Shown piece after piece: positions 1 to 5,755 of a stretch of 5,755 nt of DNA. The notes below the pieces were generated by a model that made no database searches, was not told where the DNA came from, and saw only the letters and a list, made by a program, of their open reading frames with translations. Numbering within the stretch: the stretch's first letter is position 1; every line of letters starts with the position of its first letter. Made by a program: the position numbers and the translations under genes. Source of the stretch: an uncultured Selenomonas sp. (lineage in GTDB: Bacteria > Bacillota > Negativicutes > Selenomonadales > Selenomonadaceae); NCBI GenBank assembly GCA_947097535.1, contig CAMURM010000121.1, positions 1 through 5,755 on the forward strand, given 5' to 3'.

Positions 1-3000
1 ATCCTGCCGTGCCGGACTTGCCGGCGCTGTAGGAGAGGTCGGTCGTCACATTCTGGTTGTGCGCGCCGATCACCAAGTCCGCGCCCCGCACACGCGCTCC
101 GGCGCCGACAGTGACCATCCCCGCCGACGAATGGCGTGCGATGCCCAGCGTGCCGCCGACGGTAACGGGCGCAGACTCCGTCCCCGCCATCGTGATGAAG
201 CCCTTGAGCTTATTTGTCATCTCCGAGCGGAAATCCGTCATCGCAGTCGGATCGTTGTAAATATCCTTGACTTTGCCCGGGATGCTCTGCAAGGCGTCGA
301 CGATGTCCTTCGTGTCGACGCTGACGTTCGGCTTGCCGTTCATCACCACGTTCGCCTGCTCCGCCCGCGCGTCGATCTTCACCGGGTTGTCGATCGCTGT
401 GATCGCCGCGTGATCGCCGATACGGACGTTCGCCGTCTGCGTGAGGAAGTTGACGTTCGCCGCGCCGGCGAGGCCGAGCGTGCTGCCGTCGCCCGCAGCC
501 GTATTCGCCGCAGATGCCGCCCCAAAATTGGCATAGTTCTCCGGCGTCAGGAACTTCACCGCCTGCGCGGTGAAGGAGGTCAGCGCCACGTTCAGCTCAT
601 GCTTGAAGCCCTGCGACTTGCCGGCGATGATCTGCTCCATGCCCGCCCCCAGGGACAGCGCGTCCGTGATCATATCCGCAACGCTCCGGGGAGCCTTCGT
701 CGCGTTTCCAACGTAGTCGTCGATATTGAGACCCGTGCTCTTTTTTGCACGGGATTGCGCATCGTTCGCCACAGTGCCGAGCTGCGCCGCATAGTCTCTG
801 AACTGCGTCTGCTCAGCTGCCGAGAGCGTCTGAAACTCCGCGCTGTGTTCGATGAAATCCACAGCGCCGCTGTATATCTTATTGATATTGTCAGCGAGCC
901 CGCGCAGGCGGTTGTAGTCCTGATGGCTGTTCGCGCTGATGTCCACAGTGCCTGCCGTGATATTCGCGTGCTGCTGCACGGTCTGCCCGTGCTCGTCCTT
1001 CGTGTCCGCAGCGCCGTCCGCCACATTGACCTCTGCCTTGTTGTCAAGCACGCTGACGAGAACGGCTGCGTCCGCGAGGACTTTCGTCGCACCTTCATTT
1101 TTCGTATTGACCATGCCGCCCTGCGCCGCCATGTGCAGATCCGACATATTGTTTTCCGCCGTGAGATCGACATACCCGCTCGAGGGAACCTTGTCCGTGA
1201 TGCCGATATTCGCCGTCCTGCCGACGTTGAGCGTCGCCGTATTCGTCTCGACGCCCACAGCGACGCCCGTGCCGAGCGTGAACATCTGCGTGAGGCCGTG
1301 CAGCATGCCGCGCTTTTCCTGCGGCTGGCGGGCATCGAGCGCGGCTCTTAGCTCCTGCTGACGATTCTGCAAGGCTTCCTGCAGACGATTCCCTTCGATC
1401 GCGCCGTTCTTTGCTTCTGCGGGAGTCATCTGCTGCGGCGGATTCGCTCCGACAGCCGCGTTGCTCGCCGTGACGTTGCTCTGCAGCGTCGTGTTGTTCG
1501 CGGTGCCGACGACATGGTGCGTAGCCGCGACGGCGCCGTTCATGTCCAATGTCGCATGGCTCTCATAGGTGAGATCGGCGACCGCCGTCGGTGCGACGGC
1601 AGAGGCGTTTTGCTGCACAGCCGCCGCGACGTCGATGCTGTTTTCGGCAGTCGCGTTCACATGCACATCGTTGCCCGCGCTGCTGATGCTCGACGTCTCC
1701 CCGAGCGTTACATGCGCGTCGTTATTTCCCGTCGCCAGAGCGACGGCGGCATTGACGAGCGGATCCGTGCCTGCGGCAGCCTTCGCGCCGTTTGCGTTTG
1801 CTTTCACCACGAGGGCGTTCGTCGCCTGCGCCTTCACGTCGACGAGTCCCGACGCTTTATGCACGTCGGTGTCTCCCGGCGCATACAGCGTGCCGTCGAT
1901 GACGACGTTCGCCTTGCTGTCCGAGGCGCCGTAAGCGACGGCGGCGCCGTCGATATGCGTGACCTGCGGTCCCTGCCCCGCCGGGCGCGTTCCCGCCTGC
2001 TCCTTCTCCGGCCTGAGCTGGGGCTTTATGATCTGCGGGTCGGCGCTCGAAGTCGATGCCTGTACGATGTTCTGCGTCTTGCTCTCCGCCGTGACGGAAA
2101 GCGCGGGATTCGCGGCGTCTGCCGCCGCTGCCTTCGCCTTGTCCCTATTCTCGCTGCCCAGCGCACGCGCGGTCAGCACCGCCTCCTTGCCGACGGAGAC
2201 GTTCGCTTCCGAACCCATGTAGCTGTAGACGGGAGCGACCTTCAGCTTGTCGGAGATCGTCCTGATCTTCGTCAGGTTTTCGTTCATGTGGCCGGGCGCC
2301 GTGACATCGCCCGAAAGGTTCGACAACGACGTGCTGTCGTTGATGCTGTTGTACGAATTTGTCGAGGTCGCGGCGAGCTTGATCGAGTTCGCATCGATCT
2401 TGCCGTTGAACTTGATGTCCGCTTTCGTGTAGACGATCTGCCCGAGGGGATTGTCGATGGAGCCGATCGTCGTCTGCAGATCTTCCGGCACGCGGTCAAA
2501 CGACCAGCCCGGATCCCGGCTCGTCGCCCGCGCCTCGATGGTGACATTGCCGCCGCTTTTCTCATCTGCCGTATAGGCATTCTTTTTCGAGCGCGCCGAA
2601 ATGACGCTGCCCGCCTCCGCCGTGACCGTCGCCGTGCGATAGCGCGGTGCGAAGTCGGTGAACGTCTCCTGCGTGCCCTTGTCCGACGCCGGAGCCATGC
2701 CGTCCGCCACGGCGCGCAGCACGATGTCGCCGTTTCCCGTGGCGTCCAGGGCGAGATTGCCGCTGAGATTTGCCGAGACAGGATTGCCATGGACATCCGT
2801 CGTATTGACGAGATCTGCAAAGTCAACCCACGCCTCCGTCTTCAGCCGGGCCGTACCGGCGAGATTGATGTTCGCCGCCTCCAGACGGATGCCGTCCACG
2901 GCGTTCAGCTTGCCGGCGACGGAGATCGTCCCCGACGGATTGATCGCCACCTCGCCCGAAGCAATCGGCAGAGCAGTTCCGCCCGCGGCACTGCTCTGAA

Positions 3001-3496
3001 GTGCCGCGTAGCCGCCCTGCGTCGGCGTGATGACGTTGATGCTGCCTGCGTTCACGACGCCCGAAGCGCCGACGGTCGTACCGTCCACGCTGACGAAGTA
3101 GAGATTGCCGCCAACCTTGTTCGCGCGGACGGCATTGATCGTACCGTTGATCGAGATGGCTTCGCCGACGAAATTGATCAGGTTCTTCGCGTTGCCCGCC
3201 GTCGTCGTGCCGAAATAAAGGTTCGCGATATTGCCCTGATCGAGGGAAAAATGCTTGAAGGTGTTGATGGCGTTGTCCCCATGCACACTGTCTGCCAGCA
3301 CGTCCGTCACGGCGCCGTTCGTCGTAATCGTCGCCGCGTTATTCGTCGGATCCGCCTTCTCGATCGCATTGGCGGCTGCGAGCTGCGCGAACCACGGCCC
3401 CGTCATGACGCCGAAAGCAGTGAGGCCAGTCAATATTTTCTGCGTCAGCGAGCGTTTCTCTGCACGACGCTTTGCGTTTCTCATAAATCCAGCCAT
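1..3496 (-). CDS. TpsA: LktA-like filamentous adhesin/exoprotein of a two-partner secretion system (3' end outside window)
   Basis: The frame is open from ATG 3496 to the window edge, giving 1165 codons without a stop; the C-terminus is not visible. The start follows GGGAGG with an 8-nt spacer. Residues 6-44 look like an extended Sec signal: a basic n-region (RNAKRRAEKRSLTQK), then a hydrophobic core ending in LAAANA with cleavage near 44. Residues about 45-165 form the TPS domain recognised by TpsB, with NAINTFKHFSLDQGNIANLY at 75-94, then LINFVGEAISINGTINAVRA, GGNLYFVSVDG and NAGSINVITPTQ. This pattern resembles the leukotoxin LktA-type adhesins of Fusobacterium and Negativicutes more than Bordetella FHA; no NPNL or NPNGI motif is present. 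The body is rich in Ala, Asn, Thr and Val with short beta-strand-like runs, as expected for a right-handed beta-helix, interrupted by helical stretches near 690-740 and 858-975. I see no cysteine in the 1165 residues. The role is probably adhesion or cytotoxicity at the cell surface; which of these is not shown. The family call is from recognition, not a search. Confidence 0.88.
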   Translation of the reverse strand, partial: MAGFMRNAKRRAEKRSLTQKILTGLTAFGVMTGPWFAQLAAANAIEKADPTNNAATITTNGAVTDVLADSVHGDNAINTFKHFSLDQGNIANLYFGTTTAGNAKNLINFVGEAISINGTINAVRANKVGGNLYFVSVDGTTVGASGVVNAGSINVITPTQGGYAALQSSAAGGTALPIASGEVAINPSGTISVAGKLNAVDGIRLEAANINLAGTARLKTEAWVDFADLVNTTDVHGNPVSANLSGNLALDATGNGDIVLRAVADGMAPASDKGTQETFTDFAPRYRTATVTAEAGSVISARSKKNAYTADEKSGGNVTIEARATSRDPGWSFDRVPEDLQTTIGSIDNPLGQIVYTKADIKFNGKIDANSIKLAATSTNSYNSINDSTSLSNLSGDVTAPGHMNENLTKIRTISDKLKVAPVYSYMGSEANVSVGKEAVLTARALGSENRDKAKAAAADAANPALSVTAESKTQNIVQASTSSADPQIIKPQLRPEKEQAGTRPAGQGPQVTHIDGAAVAYGASDSKANVVIDGTLYAPGDTDVHKASGLVDVKAQATNALVVKANANGAKAAAGTDPLVNAAVALATGNNDAHVTLGETSSISSAGNDVHVNATAENSIDVAAAVQQNASAVAPTAVADLTYESHATLDMNGAVAATHHVVGTANNTTLQSNVTASNAAVGANPPQQMTPAEAKNGAIEGNRLQEALQNRQQELRAALDARQPQEKRGMLHGLTQMFTLGTGVAVGVETNTATLNVGRTANIGITDKVPSSGYVDLTAENNMSDLHMAAQGGMVNTKNEGATKVLADAAVLVSVLDNKAEVNVADGAADTKDEHGQTVQQHANITAGTVDISANSHQDYNRLRGLADNINKIYSGAVDFIEHSAEFQTLSAAEQTQFRDYAAQLGTVANDAQSRAKKSTGLNIDDYVGNATKAPRSVADMITDALSLGAGMEQIIAGKSQGFKHELNVALTSFTAQAVKFLTPENYANFGAASAANTAAGDGSTLGLAGAANVNFLTQTANVRIGDHAAITAIDNPVKIDARAEQANVVMNGKPNVSVDTKDIVDALQSIPGKVKDIYNDPTAMTDFRSEMTNKLKGFITMAGTESAPVTVGGTLGIARHSSAGMVTVGAGARVRGADLVIGAHNQNVTTDLSYSAGKSGTAG

Positions 3497-3504
3497 TTTT
3501 ATTT

Positions 3505-3510
3505 CCTCCC
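3505..3510 (-). promoter_or_regulatory. Ribosome binding site of tpsA
   Basis: The minus strand reads GGGAGG, then AAATAAAA, then ATG at 3496. The site lies wholly within the 17-nt gap after the tpsB stop, so tpsA has its own strong translation start although it is cotranscribed. No promoter is visible in the gap. Confidence 0.85.
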
Positions 3511-3513
3511 TGC

Positions 3514-5196
3514 TCAAAACTGCGCGTTCAAAACGAGATGAAAGCGCGCCCGATCCACCGTTTCCGGTGCCGAGCTGTAGCCGACGGTACGGCGAAGCGG
3601 AATGCCCGCCGACATATCGAGCGATATATTTTCCTCAAGCCGCGCGCGAAGCCCCAGTCCCGTACTGAACAGTACGTGATTTTCCGCGAGCTGCGTGCCG
3701 CCCCAGAGCGTGCCGTAGTCCAAAAAGGTGTAGAGGCTGACTGCCGGCTTCTTCAGGACAGGCACCGCATACTCCAGCGAGCAGGAAAAGCCGTTCGGCG
3801 CACCCAGCAAATTTTCCTTGTAACCGCGCACGCTGTATGCGCCGCCGAGGAAGAACTGCTTCGAGGGGCGCAGATCTTTCGTACTGCTGAGCTGAAGATT
3901 CGTCCGCAGCGTGAAGAGCTGCCCATGCGCCGCGCTCATCTGATAGACGCCGCTCAGCGTATAGAAAGAGTACCAGCTCGACGGCTTTGCGAGCTTCGTC
4001 AGAGAAGCGTTTTTCCATTGCCCGTAAGTGAACGCATGGCGATGATAAAACGCTTTGCCGCGCCCGTAATGGGTGAAGGCGAACGCCGCCGTCCCATCCG
4101 TGAAGGTATCGTCGATCAGGGACGGCAGGACGAGGTCGGTGACGGAATGTTGGCGGCTGAGCGCCAGCGATGCTTCCGCTCTCATGTAGGGAGTCACAGC
4201 CACAGGCTGCGAAAACATGACCTGCAGCGAAGAGGCATGGCCGTTGACCGGGATGCCCCAATCGTGGTACTGACCGCCGATCACCTTCGTCGAATTCGTG
4301 CTGTAAGAAAGCTCAAGCCGCGTGCCGCGAGGTCCTATGGGATAGGAGTAGCCCGCCAGAAAGGAGTTCAGCCCCCGCGTGTGCAGAAATCCGAGCGTCA
4401 GCCTGTCGCGCCAGCCGAAGAGGCTGCGGTTCGTATAGTAAAGACCCTCGCGCCAGCGTCCCGTTGTCTCACTGCCCGAATTGTCGCCGTAAAGCGTGAA
4501 GGCGTCGTTCTTCGGCTCCTTTGCCGTGAGCACGAAATCGGTCGTGCCCGGCTTCTCTCCCGCTTTCAGCGTCAGATGCAGCGTCATGTCATTCGTCGCA
4601 TTGAACCAGCGGATCGCCTCGTCCATATCCGGATAGCGCGGTACGCTCCCCGCCTTCAGATGCATGCGGTCTTTGATATAGAGATCGCGCGTATGCTCTG
4701 TTCCCTGAATCTCGACTGTGCCGACGCGTCCCTCGAAGAGGCCGATGTGAACGCGCCCCTCATGAATCGTCTGCGGCGGCAGATACGCCCGGCAGGTGAT
4801 ATAGCCCTGCTCTGCATAGCGCGCATTGAGCTTTTCCACGAGCGCATAGAGATCCGCAAGCGTCACCTCGCGCCCGAGGTAGTCGGCGACAACCGGCTCG
4901 CGCATCTCGGGCGTAAGGATCTCCGACGCATCAAAGTCCACCGCGCGCAGGACGAAGCGCCTTTCCTCCGGCGCTTCGTCGGTCGGCTGCTGCGGCGCTT
5001 CTATGTTGCTTTCTTCAGTTCCGCGCCGCTCCTGCATCTCGCGCTCCAGGCGCAGCCTTTCCATCTGCTCCTGCTGGCGGCGCAGTTCCACACCGCTGTC
5101 GGGCGCACCACCGGGCGGCGCCGCCTGCACATCCGTCCCCGTACAAACAGCGAAAAAAATCCCCGTTGCTAAAATTGCAAACTTCTTTCTCGTCAT
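3514..5196 (-). CDS. TpsB: ShlB/FhaC/HecB family outer-membrane transporter
   Basis: A complete 560-residue protein, a normal length for the family. It secretes the TpsA partner encoded directly downstream. Residues 1-25 are a Sec signal peptide (MTRKK, hydrophobic FAILATGIFFAVCTG, cleavage near VQA-A). Residues 35-80 form a charged, Glu/Arg/Gln-rich linker, probably helical, matching the plug helix and linker region of FhaC. A POTRA_2-type domain spans about 81-156 (FVLRAVDFDA to GLFEG) and a second POTRA about 157-228. The rest is an Omp85-type beta-barrel. It carries the diagnostic L6 loop motif VRGY at 456-459 inside GGAYSVRGYKENLLG, FLDYG at 491-495, and a terminal Phe (LVLNAQF) typical of outer-membrane barrels. 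I chose the start at 5196 because GAGG lies 8 nt upstream, the same spacing as for the two other starts here. ATG 5202 is possible but only 2 nt from GAGG. ATG 5262 would put 22 polar residues before the signal peptide. The stop is 17 nt before tpsA, so the two form an operon. Confidence 0.95.
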   Translation of the reverse strand: MTRKKFAILATGIFFAVCTGTDVQAAPPGGAPDSGVELRRQQEQMERLRLEREMQERRGTEESNIEAPQQPTDEAPEERRFVLRAVDFDASEILTPEMREPVVADYLGREVTLADLYALVEKLNARYAEQGYITCRAYLPPQTIHEGRVHIGLFEGRVGTVEIQGTEHTRDLYIKDRMHLKAGSVPRYPDMDEAIRWFNATNDMTLHLTLKAGEKPGTTDFVLTAKEPKNDAFTLYGDNSGSETTGRWREGLYYTNRSLFGWRDRLTLGFLHTRGLNSFLAGYSYPIGPRGTRLELSYSTNSTKVIGGQYHDWGIPVNGHASSLQVMFSQPVAVTPYMRAEASLALSRQHSVTDLVLPSLIDDTFTDGTAAFAFTHYGRGKAFYHRHAFTYGQWKNASLTKLAKPSSWYSFYTLSGVYQMSAAHGQLFTLRTNLQLSSTKDLRPSKQFFLGGAYSVRGYKENLLGAPNGFSCSLEYAVPVLKKPAVSLYTFLDYGTLWGGTQLAENHVLFSTGLGLRARLEENISLDMSAGIPLRRTVGYSSAPETVDRARFHLVLNAQF

Positions 5197-5204
5197 CGTC
5201 ATCG

Positions 5205-5208
5205 CCTC
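5205..5208 (-). promoter_or_regulatory. Ribosome binding site that decides the tpsB start
   Basis: On the minus strand GAGG (within GTGAGG) precedes ATG 5196 by 8 nt. It sits only 2 nt from ATG 5202, too close for efficient initiation. A stronger AAGGAGA at 5221-5227 is too far from either ATG (18 nt or more), and no start codon in this frame lies at the right distance from it. Confidence 0.55.
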
Positions 5209-5239
5209 ACAATCTATATCTCTCCTTGACCCCAAAACC

Positions 5240-5253
5240 AGGCGATCACGCCT
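5240..5253 (-). other. Small palindrome in the presumed tpsB leader
   Basis: AGGCG and CGCCT are perfect inverted arms of 5 bp around a 4-nt loop. No T-run follows on either strand, so it is not a good terminator. It could fold in the mRNA leader about 45 nt before the tpsB start, or be chance. Confidence 0.25.
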
Positions 5254-5264
5254 TTGAGGCACAC

Positions 5265-5275
5265 GGATACTATCC
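5265..5275. promoter_or_regulatory. Possible operator: GGATA/TATCC palindrome
   Basis: Two perfect 5-bp arms flank a single central base. It lies just downstream of the weak promoter candidate for tpsB, where a repressor site would be expected, but it is short and no second copy is seen. Confidence 0.2.
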
Positions 5276-5277
5276 TA

Positions 5278-5306
5278 CTGTTAGTTTAGCATAAAAAATC
5301 GGGCAA
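5278..5306 (-). promoter_or_regulatory. Weak promoter candidate for the tpsBA operon
   Basis: This AT-rich stretch is the only promoter-like part of the gap. One pairing is TTGCCC (5306-5301), a 17-nt spacer, then TAACAG (5283-5278). Alternatives for the -10 are TAAACT (5288-5283) and TATGCT (5293-5288), which lack a good -35. Every version matches the sigma-70 consensus poorly, so it may need an activator or another sigma factor. The resulting leader would be about 75-90 nt. Confidence 0.3.
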
Positions 5307-5312
5307 GACACA

Positions 5313-5343
5313 ATCACTTTCCTGCTATTTGCTATCACTTTCC
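5313..5343 (-). repeat. Direct repeat GGAAAGTGAT, two copies 21 bp apart
   Basis: The minus strand carries GGAAAGTGAT at 5343-5334 and again, identically, at 5322-5313. The 21-bp period is two helical turns, so both copies face the same side of the DNA. They sit just upstream of the presumed tpsB promoter, where an activator binds. Two copies of 10 bp in an AT-rich gap could still be chance. Confidence 0.45.
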
Positions 5344-5375
5344 GAAGTACCCGATATATTTAGTGGTCGTCCAAT

Positions 5376-5415
5376 AAAAACGGAGTGCATACGAAATTTC
5401 TCCGCATGCACTCCG
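5376..5415 (-). terminator. Rho-independent terminator of the Rpn-type gene
   Basis: The minus strand has two perfect 10-bp arms, CGGAGTGCAT (5415-5406) and ATGCACTCCG (5390-5381), around a 15-nt loop, followed at once by TTTTTATT. It begins 38 nt after the TGA stop at 5454. The plus strand has no T-run after the hairpin, so it acts only for minus-strand transcription. It separates the Rpn gene from tpsBA. Confidence 0.85.
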
Positions 5416-5453
5416 TCGATTATCGTTGAGGGGAATTTTTCAGCTGACAGTCG

Positions 5454-5726
5454 TCAACCTTTGACGAGTGCAGCATACTTCGCACGTTCTGCCACCGGAA
5501 TTTGCAAGACATCCATTGCTTTCTCCATGGAGAGGTTCAATTTCTCCATCATACTGCGGATGGAAATCACCATGCCATTTTCCAAACCTTGCGACAGACC
5601 TTGCGACAGGCCTTGCGACAAACCTTGCGACAGACCTTGCGACAGACCTTGCGACAGGCCCTCTTCGCGAGCTTCTTCCGCTCGCACTTCCAAGGCAAGG
5701 TCTGCATCCCATTGGAAATTCACCAT
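5454..5726 (-). CDS. Possible internally started short Rpn protein (RpnS-like antitoxin), 90 residues
   Basis: An in-frame ATG at 5726 has GGGAGG at 5740-5735 with an 8-nt spacer, the same arrangement as for tpsA. The product would be 90 residues: an acidic helix (1-23), LSQG repeats (24-47), LENG (48-51), then a helical tail to the end. In E. coli, rpn genes are reported to encode a short C-terminal protein from an internal start that dimerises through a helix with four-residue repeats and blocks the toxic full-length protein. This ORF has exactly that architecture. If the frame does not continue upstream of the window, this is simply the whole gene, perhaps a decayed remnant. The strong internal site could also be chance, since it encodes Arg-Glu-Val. 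Confidence 0.55.
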   Translation of the reverse strand: MVNFQWDADLALEVRAEEAREEGLSQGLSQGLSQGLSQGLSQGLSQGLENGMVISIRSMMEKLNLSMEKAMDVLQIPVAERAKYAALVKG

Positions 5727-5755
5727 ATCAAAAACCTCCCTTTCCTGCTTTTCCC
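5454..5755 (-). CDS. C-terminal part of an Rpn-family (PD-(D/E)XK) nuclease/putative transposase, 5' end outside window
   Basis: The frame ends at TGA 5454 and stays open through the right edge. The nine codons before ATG 5726 read EKQEREVFD and join smoothly to MVNFQWDADLALEVRAEEAR, like the end of the nuclease domain and the linker of Rpn proteins. Six LSQG units and a degenerate LENG follow, then a helical tail (MMEKLNLSMEKAMDVLQIPV) typical of this family in Negativicutes. No catalytic residue is in view, so nuclease activity cannot be judged. Known Rpn proteins are toxic DNA endonucleases of about 300 residues, some active against phage. The alternative is a free-standing 90-residue protein that starts at 5726. 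I favour a longer gene because of the open, coherent upstream frame. It is transcribed toward tpsB but is terminated before it. Confidence 0.65.
   Translation of the reverse strand, partial: EKQEREVFDMVNFQWDADLALEVRAEEAREEGLSQGLSQGLSQGLSQGLSQGLSQGLENGMVISIRSMMEKLNLSMEKAMDVLQIPVAERAKYAALVKG
5586..5657 (-). repeat. Six tandem 12-bp units encoding LSQG
   Basis: Each unit reads CTG/TTG TCG CAA GGT/GGC on the coding strand; the six differ only at the first base of the Leu codon and the third base of the Gly codon. The near-identity indicates recent expansion by slippage or recombination. A unit of 12 bp keeps the frame whatever the copy number, so protein length can vary without loss of the C-terminus. 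Confidence 0.95.
5735..5740 (-). promoter_or_regulatory. Ribosome binding site before ATG 5726
   Basis: GGGAGG followed by TTTTTGAT and ATG. It lies inside an open frame, so if the Rpn gene extends past the window it is an internal translation start rather than the gene's own. Confidence 0.55.

Noticed and set aside
59..1351. 430-codon plus-strand open frame
   Set aside because: It is antisense to tpsA, is dominated by Arg, His, Asp and Val as in reverse frames of GC-rich genes, and shows no domain. The minus strand here is a continuous secretion-type protein.
1514..3541. 675-codon plus-strand open frame
   Set aside because: It is also Arg/Asp/Val-rich low-complexity antisense sequence over tpsA, crosses the tpsB-tpsA junction, and has no recognisable motif.
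3538..5172. 544-codon plus-strand open frame
   Set aside because: It is the reverse shadow of tpsB, whose signal peptide, POTRA region and VRGY motif are clear. The composition is Arg/Ala/His-rich with no family features.
5197..5262. Upstream ATG 5262 as the tpsB start
   Set aside because: It would add 22 polar residues before a well-formed signal peptide. The purine-rich AAGGAGA lies downstream of that ATG, not before it.
5586..5657. Possible CRISPR array
   Set aside because: The units are 12 bp, directly adjacent and without spacers; they encode LSQG in frame.
5440..5712. 90-codon minus-strand frame with ARSV/ARFV repeats
   Set aside because: It is the 12-bp repeat read in another frame. 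It is one base off the LSQG frame, lacks a good ribosome site and yields a Cys/Arg-rich tail without helix pattern.

Overview
The window holds part of a two-partner secretion (type Vb) locus and the end of an Rpn-type gene. All genes are on the minus strand, so they read from the right edge to the left. The DNA is GC-rich, the starts have strong GGAGG-type ribosome sites at a constant 8-nt spacing, and there is an outer-membrane Omp85/TpsB protein. Together with an LktA-like giant adhesin and an Rpn C-terminus with LSQG repeats, this suggests a diderm Firmicute of the Negativicutes, most likely Selenomonas-like. That assignment is inference from gene content; no rRNA or other taxonomic marker is present.

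Layout, in transcription order. (1) 5755-5454: the 3' part of a gene that enters from outside the window. It carries six perfect LSQG units (12 bp each) and a helical C-terminus typical of Rpn-family (PD-(D/E)XK) proteins. An in-frame ATG at 5726 has its own GGGAGG site, so the short C-terminal protein may also be made separately, as reported for E. coli rpn genes, where it acts as an intragenic antitoxin. (2) 5415-5376: a hairpin plus T-run that ends this gene. (3) 5375-5197: an intergenic control region with an AT-rich weak promoter candidate, a 10-bp direct repeat spaced 21 bp apart, and two short palindromes in the presumed leader. (4) 5196-3514: tpsB, a complete FhaC/ShlB-type outer-membrane transporter with signal peptide, POTRA region and a 16-strand-type barrel carrying the VRGY motif. 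(5) 3496 to beyond position 1: tpsA, at least 1165 codons of a giant secreted adhesin with signal peptide, N-terminal TPS domain and an LktA-like body. It starts 17 nt after tpsB.

tpsB and tpsA almost certainly form one operon. Both proteins cross the inner membrane by Sec; TpsB then recognises the TPS domain of TpsA and moves it across the outer membrane, where it folds as a long beta-helix. The Rpn-type gene is a separate unit, cut off by its terminator, and may be a phage-defence toxin-antitoxin. The C-terminus of TpsA and the nuclease domain of the Rpn gene lie outside the window. The long plus-strand open frames are antisense shadows of tpsA and tpsB.
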